In this document: positions 8,581-15,985 of the stretch, one piece after another
Numbering within the stretch: position 1 is the stretch's first letter
Layout: each line of letters starts with the position of its first letter
Assembly (NCBI GenBank): GCA_018897535.1
Contig: JAHIKO010000059.1
Coordinates: 1 to 20,377 of the forward strand
DNA length: 20,377 nt
Direction: 5' to 3'
Origin: Candidatus Dependentiae bacterium
GTDB taxonomy: Bacteria > Babelota > Babeliae > Babelales > UASB340
The notes under the pieces: model-generated
Seen by the model: the letters and a program-made list of their open reading frames with translations, nothing else
What the model was told of the DNA's origin: nothing
Databases searched by the model: none
Program-made: the position numbers and the translations under genes

Positions 8581-9885
8581 ATGAAAAAAATTATTTTATT
8601 CACAATCTTTTTATTTATTTCAAATAATTTAAACAGCGAGTTATACAATTATAAAGACTCGGGCTTTGAACAACTTAAACAAATTTTTGAAGAATCTCAA
8701 TTAAGCGAATTAGACAAATTTAATGAACAATATTTTGGAATTTATGACAACTGGTTTGGAACAAATTTTAACCTAATTTCAGAGCTTAATGAAAACATTT
8801 TACCGGAAACACTAAATAAAATATTTAAATATTATTTGAAAAATTCAATAACCGAAAAATATTATGAATATATTTCAAAAAATATAGAAAAAACAGAATT
8901 AAATATAGAAAACCCCCAAATAAAATCTTTTCATTACAAACCCATTTTAAAATCAGATTTTACAGCCGGAGATTTGTCTATAAATTATGCAAGTGCTGAT
9001 TCTGAAATCTTATTGGTTGGAGATATTCACTCAAAATATACCGAAACATTACAAAAAATTATAGCTTGGCTAGTCTTAAATAAATATTTGGGCTCAAATT
9101 TTAAGCTTAAAAAAAATTGTTTTTTAATATTTCTTGGAGATTATTCAGATAGAGGAATTCAAGGCTTATCTGTAATAGCAGCAATAATACTTTTAAAAAT
9201 ATTTAACCCTGAAAATGTATTTATAATAAAAGGTAACCATGAAACACTCGAATATTTAAAAAACATACGAAAAGATAATCAATCATTAATGGCAGAAGCG
9301 CTAAATTTAACAAATTATAATATTGAAAACGCAGATCTAATACTAAAACATATAGAACTTATATACGCAACACTACCCAAAAATATCTCTATTATTAATC
9401 CACTAAATTCATGGCTTTCTACAAAAAATTTATTGGCCTGTCATGGCGACGAACTTTCTTATTGGAATGATATTTATCCGCAGAAATTTTTTGATGAATT
9501 AGATTATAAAGAATATGAAAAATCAATACCAAGTCCAAGAGGTGATGAATATATAATTTGGAATGCCAAATATAAAGCAAGAAAATTGAAACGGGACGGA
9601 TATTCATGCTTAGTAAAAGCTCATGAGCATCTGGAGGCAAAAGATCCAAAAAGAACTACAAGCCCATCTGCCGTATTTCAAAAAGTAATCTATGACAATA
9701 TAAGCGAAGAATATTCTACATATTCCATTGGCGCAAAAAACATTGGCTTTAAAAATTTTCCAATAATAGTTACAATTGCCGGAAGCGTAGGAGAAGAAAT
9801 AAATTATTATCCAACAATAGTAAAAGTAATACCTGATAAAAAAAGTAGCAGTAAATGGCAAACACAAATAATAAACTGCTCTTAA
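8581..9885 (+). CDS. Secreted PPP-family metallophosphatase, copy 1
   Basis: Product of 434 residues with a signal peptide (core IILFTIFLFIS, cleavage near S19). All metal-binding signatures of the PPP phosphoesterase superfamily appear in order: G147-D-I-H150, G186-D-Y-S-D-R-G192, G218-N-H-E221, the C-H288-G motif, and K-A-H348-E-H, which matches the RAH motif of PP1-like Ser/Thr phosphatases. The first motif lacks the usual Gly after His (GDIHS). A two-metal hydrolase acting on phosphoproteins or other phosphoesters is expected from the family; the actual substrate is unknown. About 140 N-terminal residues (ELYNYKDSGF, then YFGIYDNWF) precede the catalytic domain and are shared with the next gene, so the two are tandem duplicates. 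Spacing is 14 bases from the gene upstream and 13 from the one downstream. Being exported, it would act outside the cytoplasm, possibly on the host. Confidence 0.85.
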   Translation: MKKIILFTIFLFISNNLNSELYNYKDSGFEQLKQIFEESQLSELDKFNEQYFGIYDNWFGTNFNLISELNENILPETLNKIFKYYLKNSITEKYYEYISKNIEKTELNIENPQIKSFHYKPILKSDFTAGDLSINYASADSEILLVGDIHSKYTETLQKIIAWLVLNKYLGSNFKLKKNCFLIFLGDYSDRGIQGLSVIAAIILLKIFNPENVFIIKGNHETLEYLKNIRKDNQSLMAEALNLTNYNIENADLILKHIELIYATLPKNISIINPLNSWLSTKNLLACHGDELSYWNDIYPQKFFDELDYKEYEKSIPSPRGDEYIIWNAKYKARKLKRDGYSCLVKAHEHLEAKDPKRTTSPSAVFQKVIYDNISEEYSTYSIGAKNIGFKNFPIIVTIAGSVGEEINYYPTIVKVIPDKKSSSKWQTQIINCS

Positions 9886-9898
9886 CTAAATAAAATTT

Positions 9899-11260
9899 AT
9901 GAAAAAAATAATAATATTATTAACAATAACAATTTTAATTGCACAAAATAATTTAAGCAGCACATTATATGACTATAAAGATTCGGGTTTTCCCACACTT
10001 GAACAAATTTTTGGCGATTCTCAGCAAGAAAATATCGATGTCGAAAATGAAAAATATCACGGAATTTATGACAACTGGTTTTTAAATAATTTTAATAAAC
10101 AAATAGCATTAAACGATAATATTCATCCTGCAATTTTAAACAAAATATTAAAATATTATTTAAATAAAAATATCGATAAAATAAATGAAATTAAAGCAAA
10201 ACAGCAAAATCCCGTAGATACAAAAATAACAGAAATTCTTACCAAAAATATTGGCAGTAATTTAGATGGAACAAGTAAAGCTGAATACATAAAATATAAC
10301 CCAGTTTTTGATCAAGATTTCGATTCAAAGGACATACTTCTAAGATTAAAAAACAAAAATGCAAAAATTTATTGTGTTGGAGATATACATGCGCAATACA
10401 ATGCAACATTGCAAGAAATAATTGCATGGTTGATACATAAAAAAATTTTAGGTGCCAATTTTAAACTGGAAGAATCCTGCTATCTTGTATTTCAAGGTGA
10501 TTATACCGATAGAGGATATCAAGGCATCTCAGTAATAGCAGCCATAATTCTTTTACAAATATTTAACCCCGAAAAAGTTTACATTTTAAAAGGCAATCAC
10601 GAAACCTTAAGTTTTTTAGATGTTCCTAAAGAACTTATGTTTAAAGATTCCGTAATGGCTGAAGCACTAAAATTAACGGACTATGATGAATACAATACCA
10701 ATTTACTTTTAAACCATTTGGAACTTTTTTATGCAACATTACCAACTTGTTTAAGTATAACAAACCCATTAAAATCAAAAAATGTTGCATTGATATGTCA
10801 TGGTTATGGTAAAAATTATTGGGCAGATGTATATCCGACTGAATGTTTCAAATATCTTGATGATTTTTATAAAAAATCAGTACCAAGTCATAGAGGATCT
10901 TCCAATATATACAATGCTGAATATGTTATTGATGAGATAACTAAAAAAAATTATTCTGCCATAATAAAAGCGCATGATCATACAATATCCAAAAAACCGG
11001 AACGATATATAACTTTCGATAATGAAGAAACTAAAGTTATAAATAAAAATTATGAATTTGAATTAACAACGCCATCGATTGGAGCTGTAAATATAGGCCT
11101 TCCAGGTGTATTTCCAATTATAGTAAATATAGCAGGTCCAATTAGATCATCGGGTGAAATTTCTATAGAATATTTACCAACGATCGTCGAACTTACCCCA
11201 AACACAAATACAATATATAATTGGAAAATAAATGCAATGGATTGCTCAATAAGAAATTAA
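9899..11260 (+). CDS. Secreted PPP-family metallophosphatase, copy 2
   Basis: Product of 453 residues, clearly paralogous to the preceding gene over its whole length (LYDYKDSGF at 23-31, YHGIYDNWF at 53-61, SVIAAIILL, IFNPE). The signal peptide is MKKIIILLTITILIAQ and following residues. Catalytic motifs are complete: G161-D-I-H-A-Q-Y167, closer to the canonical GDIHGQY than in copy 1, G200-D-Y-T-D-R-G206, G232-N-H-E235, C300-H-G302 and K357-A-H-D-H361. Copy 2 carries short insertions relative to copy 1, at about 97-125 and 368-386. Both copies keep every metal ligand, so both are probably active and may differ in target. The ribosome site is weak; only 3 bases separate its stop from mutS, implying coupled expression. 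Confidence 0.85.
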   Translation: MKKIIILLTITILIAQNNLSSTLYDYKDSGFPTLEQIFGDSQQENIDVENEKYHGIYDNWFLNNFNKQIALNDNIHPAILNKILKYYLNKNIDKINEIKAKQQNPVDTKITEILTKNIGSNLDGTSKAEYIKYNPVFDQDFDSKDILLRLKNKNAKIYCVGDIHAQYNATLQEIIAWLIHKKILGANFKLEESCYLVFQGDYTDRGYQGISVIAAIILLQIFNPEKVYILKGNHETLSFLDVPKELMFKDSVMAEALKLTDYDEYNTNLLLNHLELFYATLPTCLSITNPLKSKNVALICHGYGKNYWADVYPTECFKYLDDFYKKSVPSHRGSSNIYNAEYVIDEITKKNYSAIIKAHDHTISKKPERYITFDNEETKVINKNYEFELTTPSIGAVNIGLPGVFPIIVNIAGPIRSSGEISIEYLPTIVELTPNTNTIYNWKINAMDCSIRN

Positions 11261-11263
11261 ATT

Positions 11264-13918
11264 ATGATTGAACAAAAAATAACCCCATTAATGCAACAAT
11301 ATTTTCAAATAAAATCACAATATGAAAACGCCATACTTTTATTTCAAGTTGGTGATTTTTATGAACTCTTTTTTGACGATGCAAAAATTATATCAAAATT
11401 TTTAAACATAGCATTAACTTCCAGAGGTAAAAATAACGGCGAAAACATACCGCTTTGCGGCATACCGGTTCATGCGCTTAATCACTACTTAATAAAACTT
11501 GTACGAGGCGGATTTAAAGTTGTAATCTGCGATCAACTTACAAAACCTACTCCGGGTAAAGTTGTAGAAAGAGGCGTTACACAAGTTTTTACACCCGGAA
11601 CTTTAACCGACAGCTCAATGCTTGATGAAAAATCGGCAAGTTATATCGTGTCAGTTTTTCCAAACCCAAAAAATTACGGCTTAATTTTTACAGAACTTTT
11701 AACAGCCCAGCTTTTTGCAACAACAATACCAATTAAAGAAATTAAAATTTTAGAATCCGAGCTGGCTCGCTATAACCCCGATGAAATTATTTTGCCAAAA
11801 ATAAAAAGTAACAACAGCTACTTTAGTTATTTTAAAAATCTAGGATATTTTGCAGCAGAATCCGAATATATTCCAAATGATCACAATTTTGACAGCTCAA
11901 AATTGTGGCTTGAGAAACAATTTAACGAACAAACTATAAAAACTTTATTAAACTATCCGGAAATAGGATACAGCTTACACACGCTTTATTTTTATCTGAA
12001 AAAAAATCAGGAAAAATCTTTAGATCAATTTAACAAAATAAATTTTTACAAACCTGACGATTATTTAATTTTAGACAGTGCAACATTAAAAAATTTAGAG
12101 ATTTTAAAAAACAATCAAGATAGCGGCAGAAAAAACAGTCTTTTGGAAATTTTGGATAAAGCAAAAACACCAATGGGATCAAGACAAATCAAAAAATGGC
12201 TTTCCCGACCACTGATTAGTAAAGAAAAAATAACCGAACGCAGCAAAGTTGTAACTGAGTTTTGTAAAAATATAAATTTCATGCAACAAATTGAAGAAAT
12301 TTTATCAAACATAAATGATTTGGAAAGAATTGCCGGAAGAATAGCTTTAAATAGAGCAAACAGAATTGATTATTTAAGTTTAAAACAAAGCTTAATACTT
12401 ATTCCAAACTTAAATATATTATTACTAAATTATAAAAATTTAGATTACATACAAAAAATTACAGCCAAATTTTACGATTTTTCGCCACTTATAAATCTTA
12501 TAGAATCAAGCATAAATGAAGATATTTCCGGAGAATGGATAATCAAAAAAGGCTTTGATTTATATTTGGACAGATTAAGATCATTAGTTCAAGACAGTCA
12601 AAAAGAAATCTTAAAATTGGAACAACAGGAAATATCAAAAACCGGTATTTCAAGTCTTAAGATAAGATATAACAATATATCGGGTTATTATATAGAAATA
12701 ACAAATCCAAATTTAAATTCTGTCCCGCAGTATTATCAAGAACAACAAAAGTTGGTAAATAGAAAAAGATTTACAACTCAGGAATTAAAAAATCTGGAAC
12801 AAGAAATTTTTAAAGCTCAAAACGAAATTGATATTGTTCAAACCGAGGTATTTAACAGAGTAAAAGAAGAAGTTGGCACATATTTAAATCAATTGAGAAA
12901 TTTGGCACAAAGCATATCTTGGCTTGATGCTATTTTTAGTTTTGCAAAAATTGCATATGAAAATAATTATACTACACCGGTCTTTAACGATAATAACGAA
13001 ATTTTTATCAAATCGGGCAGGCATCCGGTAGTTGAACAAAAACTGGAAAACAATTTTGAACCAAACGATACAAGTTTAAATAATAAAGAAAATCTGTGGA
13101 TTATAACAGGACCCAATATGGGCGGTAAATCAACATATTTAAGACAAGTTGCCTTAATTTGCATTATGGCGCAATGCGGAAGCTTGATACCTGCTCAAAT
13201 GGCAAATATGCCAATTTTAGACCGAATTTTCACACGAATCGGATCCGGCGATAATTTGGCGCAAGGCAAAAGTACATTTTTGGTAGAAATGGAAGAAGCG
13301 GCAACAATTTGCACGCAAGCAACAAAAAACAGTCTTGTGATTTTAGATGAGGTTGGCAGAGGAACAAGTACATTTGATGGAATTGCACTTGCGCAATCGA
13401 TTATTGAACATATCAATCAAAATTTGGGTGCAAAATGTTTGTTTGCAACACATTATCATGAACTTACGGAATTGGAAAAAATATTTCCAACCATCGCAAA
13501 TTATCACATGCTTAGTAAAAAGATTAACGATACGGTTATTTTTTTACACAAAATAGCACCGGGTATTGCAGACAGCAGTTTTGGAATAGAAGTAGCAAAA
13601 TTAGCGAATTTACCCACAAAATTAATTACTAGAGCAAATGAAATATTAAATACAATAAAAACAGAACACTCTCCTTTTAAAAATATAAAATTTAATGAAT
13701 CAAAAAACATATTTTCAAACCAAACAAGCGTTTTTGATTTGAACAAAAAAGAACATGATGCAAAAATAAACGCGCTACTGGATAAAATAATTATTCTTGA
13801 AAATAAATTGAAAGAAAAAGAATCTGAAATTGTAAGTATTAAAAATTTAAATCTTGATGAACTCTCACCAAAACAAGTTTTTGATTTTATTTGGAAAATA
13901 AAAAATAAAGAAAGCTAG
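11264..13918 (+). CDS. mutS: DNA mismatch repair protein MutS
   Basis: Product of 884 residues, normal for MutS1. It recognises mismatches and small loops as a dimer and starts repair in the cytoplasm. Domain I carries the mismatch-contacting F32-Y-E34 motif in GDFYELF; the connector, the lever and clamp region (TPMGSRQIKKWLSRPL and onward) and the ATPase follow. The ATPase has Walker A G616-P-N-M-G-G-K-S-T624, the Walker B ending D695-E696 with the signature EVGRGTSTFDG, and the ATHYHEL His motif. The C-terminal ending (LSPKQVFDFIWKIK) matches the usual MutS tail. It lacks a signal peptide, unlike every other complete gene here. It begins 3 bases after a secreted phosphatase gene and closes the long operon; no MutL gene is in view. 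Confidence 0.97.
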   Translation: MIEQKITPLMQQYFQIKSQYENAILLFQVGDFYELFFDDAKIISKFLNIALTSRGKNNGENIPLCGIPVHALNHYLIKLVRGGFKVVICDQLTKPTPGKVVERGVTQVFTPGTLTDSSMLDEKSASYIVSVFPNPKNYGLIFTELLTAQLFATTIPIKEIKILESELARYNPDEIILPKIKSNNSYFSYFKNLGYFAAESEYIPNDHNFDSSKLWLEKQFNEQTIKTLLNYPEIGYSLHTLYFYLKKNQEKSLDQFNKINFYKPDDYLILDSATLKNLEILKNNQDSGRKNSLLEILDKAKTPMGSRQIKKWLSRPLISKEKITERSKVVTEFCKNINFMQQIEEILSNINDLERIAGRIALNRANRIDYLSLKQSLILIPNLNILLLNYKNLDYIQKITAKFYDFSPLINLIESSINEDISGEWIIKKGFDLYLDRLRSLVQDSQKEILKLEQQEISKTGISSLKIRYNNISGYYIEITNPNLNSVPQYYQEQQKLVNRKRFTTQELKNLEQEIFKAQNEIDIVQTEVFNRVKEEVGTYLNQLRNLAQSISWLDAIFSFAKIAYENNYTTPVFNDNNEIFIKSGRHPVVEQKLENNFEPNDTSLNNKENLWIITGPNMGGKSTYLRQVALICIMAQCGSLIPAQMANMPILDRIFTRIGSGDNLAQGKSTFLVEMEEAATICTQATKNSLVILDEVGRGTSTFDGIALAQSIIEHINQNLGAKCLFATHYHELTELEKIFPTIANYHMLSKKINDTVIFLHKIAPGIADSSFGIEVAKLANLPTKLITRANEILNTIKTEHSPFKNIKFNESKNIFSNQTSVFDLNKKEHDAKINALLDKIIILENKLKEKESEIVSIKNLNLDELSPKQVFDFIWKIKNKES

Positions 13919-13937
13919 AAATTTTTTTTTAAAAAAC

Positions 13938-13965
13938 TTGATTTCAAGCGCAAAAGTGTTAGCCT
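13938..13965 (+). promoter_or_regulatory. Putative promoter of the 62-residue secreted protein
   Basis: TTGATT (13938-13943), a 16-base spacer ending in TGT, and TAGCCT (13960-13965) match the architecture of the other promoters here. Transcription would start near 13972, giving an approximately 88-base leader before the ATG at 14060. Confidence 0.5.
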
Positions 13966-13988
13966 ATTTTTAATCTTTACAGAATATA

Positions 13989-14004
13989 TTTTGTTGCAAC
14001 AAAA
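13989..14004. promoter_or_regulatory. Perfect 16-bp palindrome in a leader (possible operator)
   Basis: TTTTGTTGCAACAAAA is a perfect dyad without a spacer, placed about 17-32 bases after the predicted transcription start of the 62-residue gene. Such a site could bind a dimeric repressor. It lacks a hairpin loop, so an RNA hairpin is less likely. The role is inferred. Confidence 0.35.
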
Positions 14005-14048
14005 AATAAGTTTGTAGTTATTGTTAAATTATTTTTAATAATATTTTT

Positions 14049-14054
14049 TAGGAG
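14049..14054 (+). promoter_or_regulatory. Strong ribosome binding site (TAGGAG)
   Basis: TAGGAG ends 5 bases before the ATG at 14060. It is a much better Shine-Dalgarno site than those inside the upstream operon and suggests efficient translation. Confidence 0.65.
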
Positions 14055-14059
14055 TTTTT

Positions 14060-14248
14060 ATGAAAAAAAATTTATTGGCTCTTCTTGTTTTAGTTTCATC
14101 TGCATCATTATCTGCAAATACGGATTTAATAGCAGATAAAGATGTAATTACAGTTACATCGCAAGAAAATAACGAAAAAAAAGATGTAACGGTTGAAAAT
14201 ATTGAAGTTGAAAAAGAAATAACAGTTGAAGTTGAAAAAGCAAACTAA
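14060..14248 (+). CDS. Small secreted acidic peptide
   Basis: Product of 62 residues with a textbook signal peptide (MKKNLLALLVLVSSASLSA, cleaved before NTDL), leaving about 43 residues. The mature part alternates charged and hydrophobic residues (TVENIEVEKEITVEVEK), rich in Glu, Val and Lys and without Cys, which favours amphipathic beta strands. It has its own promoter and a strong ribosome site, so it is probably a well expressed single-gene unit. No family recognised. No clear terminator hairpin follows, only a T-run at about 14263-14271. A real gene is likely because signal peptide, ribosome site and spacing agree. Confidence 0.72.
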   Translation: MKKNLLALLVLVSSASLSANTDLIADKDVITVTSQENNEKKDVTVENIEVEKEITVEVEKAN

Positions 14249-14277
14249 AATAAAATAATTAATTTTTTTTTAATTTG

Positions 14278-14305
14278 TTGCATTTAAGTTAGAAAATGCT
14301 ATCTT
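14278..14305 (+). promoter_or_regulatory. Putative upstream promoter in the 14249-14558 gap
   Basis: TTGCAT (14278-14283), 16 bases ending in TGC, and TATCTT (14300-14305). Transcription would start near 14312. No gene starts before 14559, so this may be a second, tandem promoter for the 158-residue protein or drive a short RNA. Confidence 0.45.
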
Positions 14306-14385
14306 AAATCGAACTTTGAAATTATTTGATTTTTGACATACATAACCTCGATAAATAAACGCTAAATTTATTTTTTAAAAAAGTC

Positions 14386-14413
14386 TTGATTTTATAAAAA
14401 TGCATGATAATAT
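14386..14413 (+). promoter_or_regulatory. Putative promoter proximal to the 158-residue gene
   Basis: TTGATT (14386-14391), 16 bases ending in TGA, and TAATAT (14408-14413). Transcription would start near 14420, giving a leader of roughly 140 bases that contains the paired structures described next. Confidence 0.55.
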
Positions 14414-14448
14414 TACTCTCTTACTGTTTTAAAATAGTACGAAAATAA

Positions 14449-14510
14449 GTTTAGTGTTAAACGTTCGGGGGGTGTTTGGGAAAGCTAAATATTTTCAAAC
14501 TAAATCCGAA
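14449..14510 (+). promoter_or_regulatory. Structured 5' leader (candidate RNA element)
   Basis: This part of the 310-base gap 14249-14558 can fold. GTTTA (14449-14453) pairs with TAAAC (14458-14462) over a GTGT loop. TTCGGG (14464-14469) pairs with TCCGAA (14505-14510). Inside it GTTTGGGAA (14474-14482) pairs with TTTTCAAAC (14492-14500), with two G-U pairs. The G-run GGGGGG at 14467-14472 stands out in AT-rich DNA. T-rich sequence (14521-14542) and the ribosome site follow. It could be a regulatory leader or a small RNA of about 110 bases; it matches no riboswitch I know. The rest of the gap holds two promoters and nothing else I can see. Confidence 0.45.
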
Positions 14511-14544
14511 ATGTTTTAGGTTTTATTTTTTTATATTTTTTTAT

Positions 14545-14550
14545 AAGGGG
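14545..14550 (+). promoter_or_regulatory. Strong ribosome binding site (AAGGGG)
   Basis: AAGGGG ends 8 bases before the ATG at 14559 and is preceded by a T-rich, unstructured stretch, favouring efficient translation of the 158-residue protein. Confidence 0.65.
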
Positions 14551-14558
14551 ATCTTTTT

Positions 14559-15035
14559 ATGAAAAAGATTTTGTCTTTAGTTTTAGCAGCAGGAATTATG
14601 ACATCCGCTAGCGCAATGGAAAAATCATTTGTCCAAAAAGCAACAGATGTTGCAACAAATCCATATGTCTATGTTCCAACACTAGCAGTTTTAACATTAG
14701 CAACAGCAGCAGCTCTTGATATTTGTTATAACGATTCCGCAATTTGCGATGCAGTTTTGAAATTTTTTAAAAATATTCCTGGCTATACAGTCAGAGGCGG
14801 CAAAACAAGTTTTAATGCAGTAGTTGATTTGGCAAAAGCATATCCTGTTGCATTTGTTTCTGCAGTTTCAGCATTGACAATTGGCGGCGCAGTAACAACT
14901 GATATCTTGTTGGCTGAAAACTTTGATGGTTCTTATACAGGCAAAGGTTACAATAAAGTAGCTGGCTTGTTCAAAAAAGAAGTCAAAGAAACAGAAGGCA
15001 AAAAAGATACAACAGAAGAAAACAAAGAAGTCTAA
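14559..15035 (+). CDS. Small secreted membrane protein, two hydrophobic segments
   Basis: Product of 158 residues. The signal peptide is MKKILSLVLAAGIMTSASA, cleaved before MEKS. Two Ala/Thr/Val-rich hydrophobic segments follow, at about 37-55 and 96-117. Each is preceded by a Pro motif (ATNPYVY; LAKAYPV), so the two halves look like an internal duplication. Between them are two Cys (C56, C63) and a basic linker (GYTVRGGKTSF). The tail (139-158) is highly charged Lys/Glu. It resembles the second hydrophobic segments of the proteins at 7814, 15146 and 15986. Its own promoter(s), structured leader, strong ribosome site and strong terminator mark it as an independent, probably abundantly expressed gene. 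Function not recognised; an envelope protein is inferred. Confidence 0.75.
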   Translation: MKKILSLVLAAGIMTSASAMEKSFVQKATDVATNPYVYVPTLAVLTLATAAALDICYNDSAICDAVLKFFKNIPGYTVRGGKTSFNAVVDLAKAYPVAFVSAVSALTIGGAVTTDILLAENFDGSYTGKGYNKVAGLFKKEVKETEGKKDTTEENKEV

Positions 15036-15052
15036 TTACTTCTTGAATAAAT

Positions 15053-15088
15053 AAAAAAGACCCGGTAAGATTTTGCCGGGTCTTTTTT
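15053..15088 (+). terminator. Rho-independent terminator after the 158-residue gene
   Basis: GACCCGG (15059-15065) pairs with CCGGGTC (15076-15082) over a 10-base loop, followed by a run of T. The flanking A-run and T-run extend the stem to about 13 pairs, and the symmetry would let it also work on the opposite strand. Confidence 0.9.
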
Positions 15089-15104
15089 TATATCAAATCA
15101 ATAT

Positions 15105-15124
15105 CGCCGCGCCAAAGGCGGGCT
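15105..15124. repeat. GC-rich imperfect dyad
   Basis: CGCCGCGCCAAAGGCGGGCT contains CGCC-AAA-GGCG and a second, offset CCGC/GCGG pairing. It is strikingly GC-rich for this DNA and lies between the terminator and the next gene. TAAAAT at 15124-15129 could be a -10 box, but I find no matching -35. The role is unknown. Confidence 0.3.
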
Positions 15125-15145
15125 AAAATAACAAGAATTAAAACC

Positions 15146-15514
15146 ATGAAAAAAATATTAACTTTAATTTTACTTTTAACTCTAACCCCACAAATTATTG
15201 CTAAACATAAAAAAGAATTAAAAGTTTCAAAACTTAAAAATAACTTTTTTCATAACACAAAGAAAAAATCAAAAAAAGCTTTAAAGTATATAAAAAATAA
15301 AACTGTAGCATTTGCAAAATTTACAAAAAAAAATCCAAAATCCGGCATTTTTGTAATTGCAGGAACAGCACTTTGTGTTGGCATGCCAATAAATTATTAC
15401 GGGTTTGGAAGAAGTGAATCTCAAACCGGCAAGCTTCGGGCCGTATTTGAAGAAATTAAAAAAGATATTTGTGATGTAATCAAAAAAAAATATCCGGGAC
15501 CTGATGCTCCATGA
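15146..15514 (+). CDS. Small secreted basic protein with one TM segment
   Basis: Product of 122 residues, signal peptide MKKILTLILLLTLTPQIIA cleaved before KHKK. The mature N-terminal half (20-62) is extremely basic, with Lys-rich runs (KKKSKKALKYIKNK). It is followed by KKNPKSG and a hydrophobic segment at about 67-86 (GIFVIAGTALCVGMPINYYG), then a charged tail ending in KKKYPGPDAP. The KxNP motif before the membrane segment matches that of the protein at 7814. The ribosome site is poor and no convincing promoter was found, so it may depend on read-through or on the TAAAAT box at 15124. It overlaps the next gene by ATGA. Function not recognised. Confidence 0.68.
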   Translation: MKKILTLILLLTLTPQIIAKHKKELKVSKLKNNFFHNTKKKSKKALKYIKNKTVAFAKFTKKNPKSGIFVIAGTALCVGMPINYYGFGRSESQTGKLRAVFEEIKKDICDVIKKKYPGPDAP

Positions 15515-15972
15515 AAAAAACAATATTACTATTAACCCTTTTATCTTTTACAACAAATATCTTTTGTGAAAATCAAGATGTAAATTTGCAAACAGAGGGT
15601 CAATCAAAGATATTTAAATTTAAAAATCATGTAATCAATAATTACAAAATTTATATTGCAGGAGCTTTGGCAATAACTGCAGCGACATGCGCTAAAAGCA
15701 TATTTTCAAAAAAGATTACACCTATAAATGCTTTATCCAAAGGCTACGAAAATTTTTTAGATATCCCAAATAAAGCATTTAATATGCATAACAAAGAAAA
15801 TCTTAAGAATCAATTAAAACTTTGCAAAAAAATTGAAAAGATATGCAATGAACAACTTTATATTAGAAAAAACGAACCCGAGTCAAAAGAATATAAAGAT
15901 TTTTCAGAAAAATTAAAGTTATGCGAAAGTAAAATAATTTTGTTGGAAAAAAAACTATTGGAAAAAAACTAA
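15511..15972 (+). CDS. Small secreted protein with one TM and helical tail
   Basis: Product of 153 residues, started in an ATGA overlap with the previous gene. The signal peptide is MKKTILLLTLLSFTTNIFC, cleaved near E20. One hydrophobic segment (about 46-62, KIYIAGALAITAATCAK) follows the basic stretch KIFKFKNHVINNY. The rest is a charged helix pair with regularly placed Cys (C105, C112, C138), so disulfides are possible if exported. The layout of a signal peptide, a basic stretch, an Ala-rich segment and a charged tail is that of its neighbours. Function not recognised. Confidence 0.68.
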   Translation: MKKTILLLTLLSFTTNIFCENQDVNLQTEGQSKIFKFKNHVINNYKIYIAGALAITAATCAKSIFSKKITPINALSKGYENFLDIPNKAFNMHNKENLKNQLKLCKKIEKICNEQLYIRKNEPESKEYKDFSEKLKLCESKIILLEKKLLEKN

Positions 15973-15985
15973 ACGAAAGATTTTT

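Noticed and set aside
13347..13556. Plus-strand 69-residue frame in the mutS ATPase region
   Set aside because: Another frame of mutS, whose Walker B and His motifs cover this stretch; a shadow.
13919..13950. Terminator directly after mutS
   Set aside because: There is an A/T-rich stretch and a 4-bp CTTG/CAAG pairing only; no stable hairpin followed by a T-run.
14333..14361. Perfect TTGACA box at 14333-14338
   Set aside because: No acceptable -10 at 16-18 bases (TAAACG at 17 is poor, and no TG element), so I do not call a promoter.
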